Shown: positions 31,851 to 41,464 of the stretch, piece after piece
Layout of the letters: every line of letters starts with the position of its first letter
Position numbering within the stretch: the stretch's first letter is position 1
Assembly: GCA_031292515.1 (NCBI GenBank)
Contig: JARLGZ010000030.1
Span: 186,001-250,000, forward strand
Length of the DNA stretch: 64,000 nt
Direction: 5' to 3'
DNA from: Puia sp.
GTDB taxonomy: Bacteria; Bacteroidota; Bacteroidia; Chitinophagales; Chitinophagaceae
Made by a program: the position numbers and the translations under genes
The notes under the pieces: model-generated
The model's database searches: none
What the model was told of the DNA's origin: nothing
Seen by the model: the letters and a program-made list of their open reading frames with translations, nothing else

Positions 31851-34290
31851 TGCTGTTGAAGGCGGGTTTCGGAAGGGTTGCCGGCTGGTCGTTGCGGGTT
31901 GCTTGCTGCAATTGTTTTCGGTGGCGCTCGCGGCGCAGAGCACGACCGACTGGGTCAATAAGTATTGGGACGCTTCCTGGATCGACATGCCGGGGAAGAG
32001 CGGCCGCGAATACGGCGTCTATCATTTCAGGAAGACCTTTCAGCTGGATACTCCCCCGGACTCTTTCGTCGTGCGTGTTTCAGCGGATAGCCGTTACCGG
32101 TTGTTCGTAAACGGCAACCTCGTGGGGGCGGGACCCGCGCAGGGAACCCCGCAGAACTGGTTTTATGACACCTATGATATCGCCCGTTTTCTCCGGAGAG
32201 GCGGCAATACGATTGCCGCGCAGGTCTGGAATTATGGAGAGGGCGGCCCCTGGGTACAGATGTCGGTGCACACTGCTTTTGTCCTGCAGGGCGGTTCCGA
32301 GCGGGAAAAAATCGTCAATACCGATGCGGGCTGGAAGGTGTCGGAAGACAAGGCCTACTCCATCCTACCGATCGATCCTGTCAAGGTTCCCGAATTCATC
32401 ATTGTGACGCCGGGTGATAGTATCGACGCCAATAAATATCCCTGGGGCTGGGAACAGCCCGGCTATGATGACAGCGGGTGGAGGAATGCCGTGGCTTTTG
32501 TAAAGGGAGCGCCTTATGCGACGGGCACGGATCTTTGGTGGCAGCTGGTGCCCCGCGAAGTGCCTTACCTGGTGGAGGATACGGTACGTTTCATGGGTCT
32601 TAAGCGGGTCCGGGCTATGGGTGACCCGCGCGATCCGGTTTATTATACGAAGGCTGCCGCGAATTTGCTGCGTGGCGAAGGGGTCGTCTCCATTCCTGCC
32701 CATGCCCATGTCAGGCTGCTGTTCGACAAGGGTACGGAAACGACTTCATTTCCGGAACTCATCACCGGTGGCGGGAAGAACGCCGTGCTGACCCTAAGTT
32801 ATGCCGAGGCGCTGAAGGACCGGCAGCGGGTCAAAGGGAATCGCGATTCCCTGGAGGGCAAGGAACTCTATGGCGTTGCGGATAAATTCGTTGCGGATGG
32901 TGGCGATCGCCGTCTTTTCCGACCTCTCTGGTTCAGAAGCTTTCGTTTCCTGGAGCTGGATATCGTAACGGGGGACCAGCCGTTGACGATCTGCGATCTC
33001 TATGCAAAATACAATCATGTGTCACGTCCGCAGACGGCTTCTTTCGAGACCAGCGATCCTTTGTTCAACCGGATCCTGCAAACGGCCTGGCGGACACAGG
33101 ATCTCTGTACAAAAGACTACCTGCTGACGGATGCCTACTATGAACAGCTGCAATATATAGGCGACAACCGGATCCAGGCTTTGATCCTTAACAGTATGGG
33201 TTATGACCGGGCTCTTGTAAAGAATATGATCCGGCAGTATTTCATGTCCCGGACATCCGAAGGGCTTACCCAGAGCCGTTATCCCTGTGCGGTTCCGCAG
33301 GTCATTCCCACTTATTCGCTGCTTTGGATCAGCATGGTGCATGATTATTGGAAATATTATAAGGACGATGCCTTTATCAGGCAGATGCTGTCGGGGGTCC
33401 ATACCATCCTGGACTGGTACGAAAGCAAATGGGAACCCGCGACGGGCCTTTTGGGCAAGACGGAGTATTTCAATTTTGTGGATTGGACGAGGGAATGGGC
33501 CTGGGATAATTTCAAGGCGATCGGCGGGGTGCCCGCCGGCGTTGAACAGGGCGGATCTTCCATTACCACGATGCAATGGATCTATGCGCTGGACGATGCC
33601 GCGGATCTGTTCGATCATTACGGCAAAAAACAGGAGGCTGCCGGATACCGGAAAAAGGCCTCTGTCCTCAGGCAGAACGTCTGGGATAAATGTTGGGACA
33701 AAAAGCGGCAGCTCCTGGCCGATACGCCGGACAAGACGGTGTTCAGCCAGCATGCCAATATCTTTGGCGTGTTAAGCAATACGATTCCTTCGGCACTGCA
33801 GGCATCGGTGCTCAGGCGTATCAATAAGGATACCAGTCTGATTCAATGTTCCCTGTATTTCCGGTTCTACCTGGGGCAGGCCTTTATAAAAGCCGGTCTG
33901 TCTGAAGAGTACCTGGACCTTATGGATCCCTGGAAAGTCATGCTGGCCGATGGGCTTACTACTTTTGCGGAAGTGCCCGGTAACGCGGCCCGCTCCGACT
34001 GCCACCCCTGGAGTTGTTCGCCGTTATATGAATATTACAGTACGGTTTGCGGAATCAGGCCCGCCGCCCCGGGGTTTTCGAAGATAAGCATCCGGCCGGC
34101 GATGGGTCCGCTCAAATGGATAAAGGCCACGATGATTCAAGGGGGACAGCCTTTGCAACTGGATTTAAGGAAGCGGGGGAATTCGGGAATAGAGGGATCC
34201 GTGCTGCTCCCGGAAGGAATAGAAGCAGAGTTCATATGGAAGGGACAAAAGGTTGTTTTGCATAAGGGCGGGAATGCGATCCGGTTATAA
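31840..34290 (+). CDS. Alpha-L-rhamnosidase-like glycoside hydrolase (GH78)
   Basis: An 816-residue secreted enzyme. A signal peptide ends near SVALAAQ. N-terminal beta-sandwich domains include YHFRKTFQL, VSADSRYRLFVNGNLVGAGP and NTIAAQVWNYGEGGPW. The (alpha/alpha)6 barrel begins near residue 400, and its acid segment DYLLTDAYYEQLQYIGDNRI occupies the place of the DCPxRxERxGWxGD segment of GH78. Further core pieces are FVDWTREWAWDNF and SDCHPWSCSPLYEYYSTVCG, with a C-terminal beta-sandwich after it. GH78 enzymes remove L-rhamnose. Full length, no breaks. Confidence 0.83.
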   Translation: MRANAVEGGFRKGCRLVVAGCLLQLFSVALAAQSTTDWVNKYWDASWIDMPGKSGREYGVYHFRKTFQLDTPPDSFVVRVSADSRYRLFVNGNLVGAGPAQGTPQNWFYDTYDIARFLRRGGNTIAAQVWNYGEGGPWVQMSVHTAFVLQGGSEREKIVNTDAGWKVSEDKAYSILPIDPVKVPEFIIVTPGDSIDANKYPWGWEQPGYDDSGWRNAVAFVKGAPYATGTDLWWQLVPREVPYLVEDTVRFMGLKRVRAMGDPRDPVYYTKAAANLLRGEGVVSIPAHAHVRLLFDKGTETTSFPELITGGGKNAVLTLSYAEALKDRQRVKGNRDSLEGKELYGVADKFVADGGDRRLFRPLWFRSFRFLELDIVTGDQPLTICDLYAKYNHVSRPQTASFETSDPLFNRILQTAWRTQDLCTKDYLLTDAYYEQLQYIGDNRIQALILNSMGYDRALVKNMIRQYFMSRTSEGLTQSRYPCAVPQVIPTYSLLWISMVHDYWKYYKDDAFIRQMLSGVHTILDWYESKWEPATGLLGKTEYFNFVDWTREWAWDNFKAIGGVPAGVEQGGSSITTMQWIYALDDAADLFDHYGKKQEAAGYRKKASVLRQNVWDKCWDKKRQLLADTPDKTVFSQHANIFGVLSNTIPSALQASVLRRINKDTSLIQCSLYFRFYLGQAFIKAGLSEEYLDLMDPWKVMLADGLTTFAEVPGNAARSDCHPWSCSPLYEYYSTVCGIRPAAPGFSKISIRPAMGPLKWIKATMIQGGQPLQLDLRKRGNSGIEGSVLLPEGIEAEFIWKGQKVVLHKGGNAIRL

Positions 34291-34395
34291 GGGATGCGAT
34301 GACCTGTCATATTTGGAAAAGTGTAATGGGTATAAAAATACGGAACGGAGCAGCGTTTTCACTATTTTTATTGTTTTTTAAAAAAGATCACCGGT

Positions 34396-34995
34396 TTGTC
34401 CGAAACAACAGCTTTTGAGGAAATACTATTGCTGCAGCAGCTGCAGGCCGGAAGCGCCGTCGCTTTTACCCGCCTGTACCACCGGTATAGCGTGCGTATG
34501 TATGCCAATATTTTCAAGATGATAAAGGACGATCAAATCGCGGAGGAGATCGTCCAGGATATTTTCGCCTGTATCTGGCAGAAAAGGGGAGAGCTGCGGT
34601 TCGAGCAGAGCTTCGAGGCCTATCTGTACCGGATGGGTCGCAACAGGGTCTATGATTTTTATCGCAAGCTCAGGCGGGACAGATCCCTCTACGAGAAATT
34701 CAAGGCTGTCGCCACCGAACATTATTTTCATATTGAGGAAAGCCTGCATTTCCGGGAAAGCGAAGCCATTTTGCAGCTGGCGATCGCTCATCTGCCCCAG
34801 CAGCAAAAAAAGGTATTCCTGCTCTGCAAACAGGAAGGTTGCTCCTACAAACAGGCCGGCGAGCAACTGGGTATCTCTCAAAATACCGTGAAGGAGCACC
34901 TGGTCAAGGCGAACACGACCGTTCGCAGTTTCCTGCATGCCAATTTCGGAGCGGGGTTGGAAATCCTGCTATTGCTATTTGTTACCTTCCTGTGA
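34396..34995 (+). CDS. ECF-type RNA polymerase sigma factor
   Basis: A 199-residue sigma factor. Region 2: LYHRYSVRMYANIFKMIKDD, AEEIVQDIFACIWQKRGELR, YLYRMGRNRVYDFYRK. Region 4: LPQQQKKVFLLCKQEGCSYK and GEQLGISQNTVKEHLVKANT. The start is TTG at 34396 (Met-Ser-Glu-Thr); no in-frame ATG precedes region 2. The FecR gene begins 59 bases after its stop and SusC/SusD follow, the classic order of a transport-coupled signalling system in Bacteroidota. Confidence 0.9.
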   Translation: MSETTAFEEILLLQQLQAGSAVAFTRLYHRYSVRMYANIFKMIKDDQIAEEIVQDIFACIWQKRGELRFEQSFEAYLYRMGRNRVYDFYRKLRRDRSLYEKFKAVATEHYFHIEESLHFRESEAILQLAIAHLPQQQKKVFLLCKQEGCSYKQAGEQLGISQNTVKEHLVKANTTVRSFLHANFGAGLEILLLLFVTFL

Positions 34996-35053
34996 AGTTT
35001 TTTTTAGGAAATTGTTAACAGGCACCCCCCGAATTCTTCCGCCAGACGTCTTT

Positions 35054-36382
35054 ATGGAAATACTGCTTTTGGAAAAGCGTTCACGACTGGCCATTTTATT
35101 CAGCAAGTTATCAGACAATGCCTGCACACCTGATGAGGTGGACGAGCTGATTTTGCTGCTGTCCAACGAACGGCAGGATCCGTCGGCCGTCGATGTGCTG
35201 AACGACCGGCTGTCCGCTCCCGAGGTCCCGGGGGAAGTCGATGAAGCGGTTCGCCAACGGCTGCAAAAGGGCCTCGGGCGGATCTTGTCGGCGGGGCAGG
35301 AGCCAATGCCGGTCAAAAGCAGGCTGAGGGTTCTTTCCGGCAGATTCCTGAAATATGCCGCTGTCCTGGTCTTTTTGTTTGCGGGTGTGGCAGGCGGCAG
35401 TCTTCTCTTGTTTTCGAGCATCAGGAAGAAGGCGATGCCGGCCCGGGCATCCCGGCAACCGTTGGAAAACGATGTCGCACCGGGGTATAGCAAAGCCATC
35501 CTGACGCTGGGGAATGGCCACCAGATCGTGCTGGACAGCGCGTGCAATGGTCTGCTTGTCGAACAGGGGAATACAAAGGTATTAAAGCTGCGTGGCGGGG
35601 AACTGGCCTACAATGCCCCGGGTGGAACCAGCGGTGGAAACAGCAATGAGGACGGCGATGAGAATGATGAGAATGATGGAAATAATGACGGAGAGACTGA
35701 TAATATCGCGGATAAGAATACGGCGGGTAAGAACACGAAGGATGTAGTATACAATACGCTGACGACGCCGGCGGGCGGACAATACCGGCTGACCTTGCCG
35801 GATGGCACCCGGGTGTGGTTGGATGCCTCCTCCTCTATCGTTTACCCGACGGTCTTTGCGGGAGACGAGCGGAAAGTGGAAGTCCGGGGGCAGGCATATT
35901 TTGAGACGGTCAAAAATGAAAAAAAGCCTTTTATCGTCCAATGCGGGGCGATGATGGTCCAGGTACTCGGGACCGGTTTCAATATCAACGCCTATGAAGA
36001 TGAGGCCGCCATCAGGACCACGCTGTTGGAGGGTGCCGTCAAAGTGGTGGCGGGCGGTCATTCGGAGGTGCTCGATCCGGGGCAGCAGGCCCAGCTGAAT
36101 AAGAGGGGGGGGATCAACGTTGTCCGGGCCGATGTGGATGAGACCGTGGCCTGGAAGAATGGTTTTTTCAGTTTCCGGCATGCGGACATTCAGACCGTGA
36201 TGAGGCAGCTTTGCCGTTGGTATGATGTGAGCGTGAAATACGAGGGGGCTGTCAGCAAGGAGGGATCGTTTAGCGGGGAGATCGGCAGGAACTTGTCGCT
36301 CAAGGATGTTTTGAATGGCCTCCAGTTGTCCAGGATTCACTACCGGATCGAAGCGGACAAGAAGTTAGTGATTTTACCATAG
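35054..36382 (+). CDS. FecR family anti-sigma factor
   Basis: A 442-residue transmembrane regulator. Residues 1-95 are cytoplasmic and should bind the sigma factor. One membrane helix is at about 102-122 (YAAVLVFLFAGVAGGSLLLF). An acidic Asn/Asp/Glu-rich insert follows near residues 195-225. The FecR domain shows VYNTLTTPAGGQYRLTLPDG, WLDASSSIVYP, VEVRGQAYFETVKNEKKPFI and GTGFNINAYEDE. The C-terminal domain resembles DUF4974 (SFRHADIQTVMRQLCRWYDV through LSRIHYRIE). The periplasmic part should contact the STN domain of the downstream SusC. The ATG at 35054 is chosen over an upstream open frame. Confidence 0.88.
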   Translation: MEILLLEKRSRLAILFSKLSDNACTPDEVDELILLLSNERQDPSAVDVLNDRLSAPEVPGEVDEAVRQRLQKGLGRILSAGQEPMPVKSRLRVLSGRFLKYAAVLVFLFAGVAGGSLLLFSSIRKKAMPARASRQPLENDVAPGYSKAILTLGNGHQIVLDSACNGLLVEQGNTKVLKLRGGELAYNAPGGTSGGNSNEDGDENDENDGNNDGETDNIADKNTAGKNTKDVVYNTLTTPAGGQYRLTLPDGTRVWLDASSSIVYPTVFAGDERKVEVRGQAYFETVKNEKKPFIVQCGAMMVQVLGTGFNINAYEDEAAIRTTLLEGAVKVVAGGHSEVLDPGQQAQLNKRGGINVVRADVDETVAWKNGFFSFRHADIQTVMRQLCRWYDVSVKYEGAVSKEGSFSGEIGRNLSLKDVLNGLQLSRIHYRIEADKKLVILP

Positions 36383-36389
36383 TCGCAAC

Positions 36390-36408
36390 CGGCTATTTGC
36401 CATAGCCG
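36390..36408. promoter_or_regulatory. Hairpin between fecR-like and susC-like genes
   Basis: CGGCTAT (36390-36396), loop TTGCC, ATAGCCG (36402-36408): a perfect seven-base-pair stem with a five-base loop. It lies 46 bases before the SusC start. It could be an RNA stem in the transcript (attenuation, processing or stability) or an operator; no U-tract follows, so plain termination is less likely. Confidence 0.45.
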
Positions 36409-36454
36409 CACCCAATAGGATGCTTTTTTCAAAACCAGAAAAACTGTATAGAAT

Positions 36455-39400
36455 ATGAAAATTACTCTTGCTGTCAGAATGACCCTACTGTTGTTTCTTA
36501 TCGGCTTACTACAGGTAAGCGCCAAGGGGATTTCTCAAAATGTCACTTATTATGGGAAGGATGTGCCTGTATCCACCATTTTCTCCATTATCAGGCAGCA
36601 GACGGGTTATGTGTTCTTCTACTCCGACCAGGACCTGAAGAGTTCGCGGCCTGTTACCGTCAACCTGAAGGACGCGCCTTTGGAAAAGGCGCTGGATGAG
36701 GTCCTGAAGAACGAACCCATCACTTTTACCATCAAGGGGAATACGGTCTTTATCGTTCCGAGGCCGGCCCCCGCTGTTAAAGCGGAAGAATTGGCTCCTC
36801 CGCCTGTTACGGTCAAAGGCCGGGTCACTGACGAGACCGGACAGCCGCTTGTCAATGTCACGATCCTGGTAAAAGGATCGAACAAATCCACGGTTTCCGA
36901 CGCGCAGGGAAATTATACGATCAATGCCAATGACAACGATGTACTGATTTTTTCGTTTGTCGGCTATGCCAGCCGGGAAGAAGCCGTGAAAGGAAGGACC
37001 TCGTTGAATCTTGTCATGAGCCAGAATCAAAAGCAAATGAATGAGGTGGTCGTCACGGCCCTGGGCATTAGCCGGGAAAGGCGGGCGATCGGTTATTCCG
37101 TCTCGGAGGTAAAGGGATCCACCCTCACCGAGGCCCGTGAGAATAGTTTCGTAAACGGCCTGGAAGGAAAGGTGGCCGGTGTCAACGTCAGCGGGGTCGC
37201 CACCGGGCCAAACGGTGCGACCAATGTCGTCATACGCGGGATCACTTCGATGACCGGCAACAACCAACCCCTGTATGTGGTAAACGGGATACCACTGGTG
37301 AACAATAACTACGCCACGACGGATGTGAATACGGGTTATGGCGGTAAAGATGGCGGTGACGGTATCGGGGATATCAACCCCGACGATATCGAAAGCCTGT
37401 CTATCCTGAAAGGCGCCGCCGCAACGGCATTATATGGTTATCGCGGCGCCAACGGGGTCATCTTGATCACGACCAAGAAAGGCCGGAACACCGATGGCCT
37501 GGGTGTGGAACTCAACTCCAACTATGTGATACAGGATGTGATCGACAATACAGATTTCCAGACCCAATATGGCCAGGGCATCAACGGGGCCAAGCCTATC
37601 AGCGGAGCGGATGCATTGGGATCTATGGAATCCACCTGGGGCGCAAAACTGGATGGAACACCGACTTACCAATTCGACGGTGTCCAGCGACCCTATTCCG
37701 AAGCCGCAAAAGGCAATCTCAGCAGGTTCTACAAACCCGGCGGTACCGCCACCAATACCGTGTCGTTCAGCAAGGGCTTTGGCGATGCCGGCGCTACCCG
37801 GTTCTCGGTTAGTGACCTGAATAACGACAGCTATGTGCCCAACGCTTCGCTTCAGCGAATGACCTTCTCGCAGGTCACCAACCTGAAGATGGATAAACAC
37901 CTGACCCTGGACCTGTCGTCTCAATATGTTTCGGAATATACCAAGAACGCGCCCAATGTCGCCGATGCGATCGGGAACCTGAACTGGGGCCCGATGTTCG
38001 TGCCGACAAATATCAATATCAAGACCCTGGGCGGTCCACGGGGCGACGGTACTTTGCCGAATGGCTACGAACTGAACCCGTTCGCCGATGTTTATACCAC
38101 CAACCCTTATTTCGCGGCGTATAAATTCCAGGGTGCGATCCATCGCAACCGTTTCATCGGGTCGGCTAACCTGAAATATACGTTTGACAATGGTTTCTTC
38201 CTGGGCGCGCAGGTAGCGGATGACTATACCAATGACCGGAATACCAATATCACGCCGACGGGGACCGGTTACGAACCCGGGGGGGATATGAGCGAGTCGA
38301 ACGTAAAACAGACGGAGTTGAACATCGACCTTACGGCCGGCAAGAAGTTCAAGCTCTCCAAAGATTTCACGCTGAACACGCTGGTGGGTGGAAACTACCG
38401 CAAATCGGTCCAGGAATTTGTCACCGCCCAAGGGCAGAATTTTGCGACGGAGTTTCTCTATAATATAGGCAACCTGGAAAACCTCCAGGAGAGCTATGCC
38501 CTGAACAATGAGAAATTTCTATCAGCCTATGCCAGTGCGGATCTGGCTTATAAGAACTTCCTCTACCTGACGGTCACCGGGCGGAATGACTGGTACTCCA
38601 CGCTGGCGCCGGGAAAGACCAACTACCTGTATCCGTCTGTGAGTGGTTCGTTCGTATTCTCGGAACTGATGCATGCTCCTTCCCTGGATCTCGGGAAAAT
38701 AAGGGTCAGCTACGCCGCCGTCGGCGGTGCGGCCGATCAGCCCTACCAGACACTCCAGACTTACGGCATACAAGGTACGTTGATCGTTCCGAACGGGACC
38801 TATCCGATCGGCCAGGCCGGCGGCTCCACGGTCCCCAACAGCGCACTGAGACCCTCGAAGCGCCAGGAGTTCGAAGTTGGAACGGAAATGGACTTCTTCA
38901 AGAACAGGTTGCGTCTCGATCTGGCCGTCTACCAGAAGAAAGTGATCGATGATATCGTGCCGGTTTCCATCGACTTTACGTCGGGGTATAGTTCGGCACT
39001 GCTGAACGTGGGTACCCTGCGGGATGATGGGATCGAACTGGCCTTAGGCGGAACACCCATCAAACAGGGAAAATTCAGCTGGGATGTAGATTTCAACGGT
39101 ACCTATAACGCGAGCAAGGTCATTTCGCTGGGTGGTCAACCCTATATCACGCTTGGCTCCGCAACGCCTGACTGGGGTTCTATCGCCTATATCCAGCAGA
39201 TTGTGGGCAAGTCAGCCCAGCAGATCATCGCGCAATCTCCTGCCCGCGATGCCAATGGTGCAATCATTCTGGATCCCGGCAGCGCTTCGCCCGATCCTTC
39301 GCTGTCGGTGACCACGGACTATGGTTCGGCCATCGATCCCTGGACGGGGGGCATTACCAATACGTTCCGGTATGGACATTGGAACCTGTCTTTCCTGATC

Positions 39401-39817
39401 GATGGTAAATTCGGCGGCAAGCTGTTCTCCAATACCAATTTCGTCGCTTATGTGCAAGGTCTTTCGAAAGCGACGCTGCCCGGAAGGGATGGGACGTTCG
39501 GAACGGGCAATGTGTATCCCGCCACCTATTATGGCAACTGGGCCAATGCGGACCAGGGAATGTTTGTGTATGACGCCAGCTTTATCAAATTCAGGCAGAT
39601 CATCTTCGGGTATGATTTTCCGACCAGCGCCTTCCACAACAAGATCCGCGGTATCCGGCTGAGCTTTGTCACCCGGAACGTATTTACGATCATGAAACAT
39701 ACGCCGAACATCGATCCCGAATCCAACTACTCGGCGTCCATTTATTCGCAGGGGCTGGAGTCTGCGTCGGTGCCTTATTCCAGGACCTTCGGCTTCAACC
39801 TGAACGTAAAATTCTAA
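36455..39817 (+). CDS. SusC/RagA-type TonB-dependent transporter with STN domain
   Basis: A 1120-residue outer-membrane protein. After a signal peptide (cleavage near VSAKG), residues 30-105 are an STN domain (VPVSTIFSIIRQQTGYVFFY, VTVNLKDAPLEKALDEVL). Residues 115-205 are a carboxypeptidase-like regulatory domain (VKGRVTDETGQPLVNVTILV). The plug follows with EVVVTALGIS, LEGKVAGVNVSG, VVIRGITSM and the SILKGAAATALYGYRGANGV signature. The rest is the barrel, ending FGFNLNVKF. It imports oligosaccharides with SusD. The STN domain implies signalling to the FecR/ECF pair just upstream. Confidence 0.93.
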   Translation: MKITLAVRMTLLLFLIGLLQVSAKGISQNVTYYGKDVPVSTIFSIIRQQTGYVFFYSDQDLKSSRPVTVNLKDAPLEKALDEVLKNEPITFTIKGNTVFIVPRPAPAVKAEELAPPPVTVKGRVTDETGQPLVNVTILVKGSNKSTVSDAQGNYTINANDNDVLIFSFVGYASREEAVKGRTSLNLVMSQNQKQMNEVVVTALGISRERRAIGYSVSEVKGSTLTEARENSFVNGLEGKVAGVNVSGVATGPNGATNVVIRGITSMTGNNQPLYVVNGIPLVNNNYATTDVNTGYGGKDGGDGIGDINPDDIESLSILKGAAATALYGYRGANGVILITTKKGRNTDGLGVELNSNYVIQDVIDNTDFQTQYGQGINGAKPISGADALGSMESTWGAKLDGTPTYQFDGVQRPYSEAAKGNLSRFYKPGGTATNTVSFSKGFGDAGATRFSVSDLNNDSYVPNASLQRMTFSQVTNLKMDKHLTLDLSSQYVSEYTKNAPNVADAIGNLNWGPMFVPTNINIKTLGGPRGDGTLPNGYELNPFADVYTTNPYFAAYKFQGAIHRNRFIGSANLKYTFDNGFFLGAQVADDYTNDRNTNITPTGTGYEPGGDMSESNVKQTELNIDLTAGKKFKLSKDFTLNTLVGGNYRKSVQEFVTAQGQNFATEFLYNIGNLENLQESYALNNEKFLSAYASADLAYKNFLYLTVTGRNDWYSTLAPGKTNYLYPSVSGSFVFSELMHAPSLDLGKIRVSYAAVGGAADQPYQTLQTYGIQGTLIVPNGTYPIGQAGGSTVPNSALRPSKRQEFEVGTEMDFFKNRLRLDLAVYQKKVIDDIVPVSIDFTSGYSSALLNVGTLRDDGIELALGGTPIKQGKFSWDVDFNGTYNASKVISLGGQPYITLGSATPDWGSIAYIQQIVGKSAQQIIAQSPARDANGAIILDPGSASPDPSLSVTTDYGSAIDPWTGGITNTFRYGHWNLSFLIDGKFGGKLFSNTNFVAYVQGLSKATLPGRDGTFGTGNVYPATYYGNWANADQGMFVYDASFIKFRQIIFGYDFPTSAFHNKIRGIRLSFVTRNVFTIMKHTPNIDPESNYSASIYSQGLESASVPYSRTFGFNLNVKF

Positions 39818-39840
39818 ACAACTATCGTAAACGTAATTAT

Positions 39841-41397
39841 ATGAAAAAGAGAACGATCTATTTAATAGCGGGTGCGATACTGATAATGGCTTTCGCTTCC
39901 TGTAAGAAAGATCTTTTAAAAACGAATACCAACCCAACCGCTACGGACGGAAATACTTACAATCCCAATTTCCTGCTGACCACCACGCAACTGATGTATA
40001 CCGGCAGCACGGACTTCGGCGCGGAGAACTGGCAGACCGAATGGGGTGAAATAGCCGGGTTTGTGCAGCACGTGTCTTCGACGAATACGGCTTTTTACCC
40101 CGGCGACAAATATTTAAACTCCCCCGGCAATTTCAGCGTCTATTTTAGCCATGCCTATATTTATCAGGTGCAGCCGGCGGTGGAACTCTACCAGCTTACG
40201 CTTGGCAAGCCGCAGTATCAGAACCTGCACCAGATGGCAAGGATCATGAAAGCGCTGATCTTCGAGCGTATCACCGATATCTACGGCGACATCCCTTACT
40301 TCCAGGCGGGTCTGGGCTATTATAGCAATATCTATTCGCCGGTATACGACAAGCAGCAGGATATTTATACAGACCTTTTAAAAGAGGTCTCGGAAGCTAC
40401 TGACAGCCTGGATGTGAACGCCGATTACCCGACGGGCGATGTATTCTATGCCTCCACGGGGACTTCGCAGATCAACGAATGGAAGATGTTTGGCAATACC
40501 CTGCTGTTGCGCATGGCCATGCGCCTGACAAAGGTCGATCCCGCCACCGCGCAGTCCTATGTTACAAAAGTGCAGGGACTTACCATGCAAAGCAATGCGG
40601 ACAATGCCATCGTGCAACATGAAATGGGCAACGAGACGCAGAACAGGGATTCCTGGTCGATCCTCCAGGAGGATAGTGCGGATCTGAAACTTTGCAGCAC
40701 GTATATCGACAGCCTTCAGTACAACAACGACCCTCGTCTGTCCGTCATGTCCGAAATCTTTATCAATGAAGATACCAACCCGGCCGACCAACTGGGTCTG
40801 CCTCCGGGCTTTATCCAGGGGGGGACCAACCCGGCCATCGATATCACCCAGACGCCGACCTATCCCGCCGTTTTGGGTATGCAGGGGTATTCCAGGCTCA
40901 ATGATAATATCCTGAGTTATACGGCTCCCAACCTGATATTGACGTATGCCGAGTCAGAACTCTTGCTGGCCGACGCGGCTAAGCGTTGGGGTATCGGCGG
41001 AGATCCCGCCGTCCACTATCAGAATGGCGTATTGGCGGCCATTACCCAATTGTCGGCTTTTGGGGATGCCTCTACGATCAGCGACGGGGATGCTCAGACG
41101 TATTATAATGCCCATCCCTATAACGATGCCATCGGTCTCAGCCAGATCAACACGCAATTCTGGCTCGCCACCGTGATGAATGAATATGAGGCCTGGTCCA
41201 ACTGGCGCCGCACAGGGTATCCCGTGTTGACGCCCACCAATTATCCAGGCAATGTGACGAATGGGACGATTCCCCGGCGACTGGAATATCCCACGAGCGA
41301 AAAGGTCAGCAACGAAACCAATTACAATGCGGCCGTGGCCCGTCTGCGGGGTGGTGATCTGCTGACAAGCCGGATGTGGTGGGATACCGCGAACTAA
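39841..41397 (+). CDS. SusD-like surface lipoprotein (SusD/RagB family, SusD-like_2 type)
   Basis: A 518-residue lipoprotein; the lipobox is in MAFASCKKD, so the cysteine near residue 21 is lipidated. The SusD-like_2 type is suggested by LLTTTQLMYTG, AEWG-like helices, LIFERITDIYGDIPYFQAG and the C-terminal NWRRTGYPVLTP and RLEYPTSEKVSNETNYNAAV. It covers the SusC barrel outside the cell and binds the glycan. It begins 23 bases after the SusC stop. The following genes (NagX-like and GH20) suggest an N-acetylhexosamine-bearing substrate. Confidence 0.9.
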   Translation: MKKRTIYLIAGAILIMAFASCKKDLLKTNTNPTATDGNTYNPNFLLTTTQLMYTGSTDFGAENWQTEWGEIAGFVQHVSSTNTAFYPGDKYLNSPGNFSVYFSHAYIYQVQPAVELYQLTLGKPQYQNLHQMARIMKALIFERITDIYGDIPYFQAGLGYYSNIYSPVYDKQQDIYTDLLKEVSEATDSLDVNADYPTGDVFYASTGTSQINEWKMFGNTLLLRMAMRLTKVDPATAQSYVTKVQGLTMQSNADNAIVQHEMGNETQNRDSWSILQEDSADLKLCSTYIDSLQYNNDPRLSVMSEIFINEDTNPADQLGLPPGFIQGGTNPAIDITQTPTYPAVLGMQGYSRLNDNILSYTAPNLILTYAESELLLADAAKRWGIGGDPAVHYQNGVLAAITQLSAFGDASTISDGDAQTYYNAHPYNDAIGLSQINTQFWLATVMNEYEAWSNWRRTGYPVLTPTNYPGNVTNGTIPRRLEYPTSEKVSNETNYNAAVARLRGGDLLTSRMWWDTAN

Positions 41398-41398
41398 A

Positions 41399-41417
41399 CC
41401 GGATAAGCTGAATCCGG
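41399..41417. terminator. Short inverted repeat after the SusD gene
   Basis: CCGGAT (41399-41404), loop aagctga, ATCCGG (41412-41417), directly after the stop codon of the SusD gene. Six base pairs with no T-run; it may be a weak terminator that lowers expression of the downstream genes relative to susC/susD. Confidence 0.35.
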
Positions 41418-41464
41418 TGGGCAAAACCAAATGAATTAAACCGATTTGTGGTTAATTTCGACCC

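Noticed and set aside
37430-38431. Minus-strand 333-codon frame
   Set aside because: Antisense to the SusC plug and barrel; long shadow frames are frequent opposite SusC genes at this base composition.
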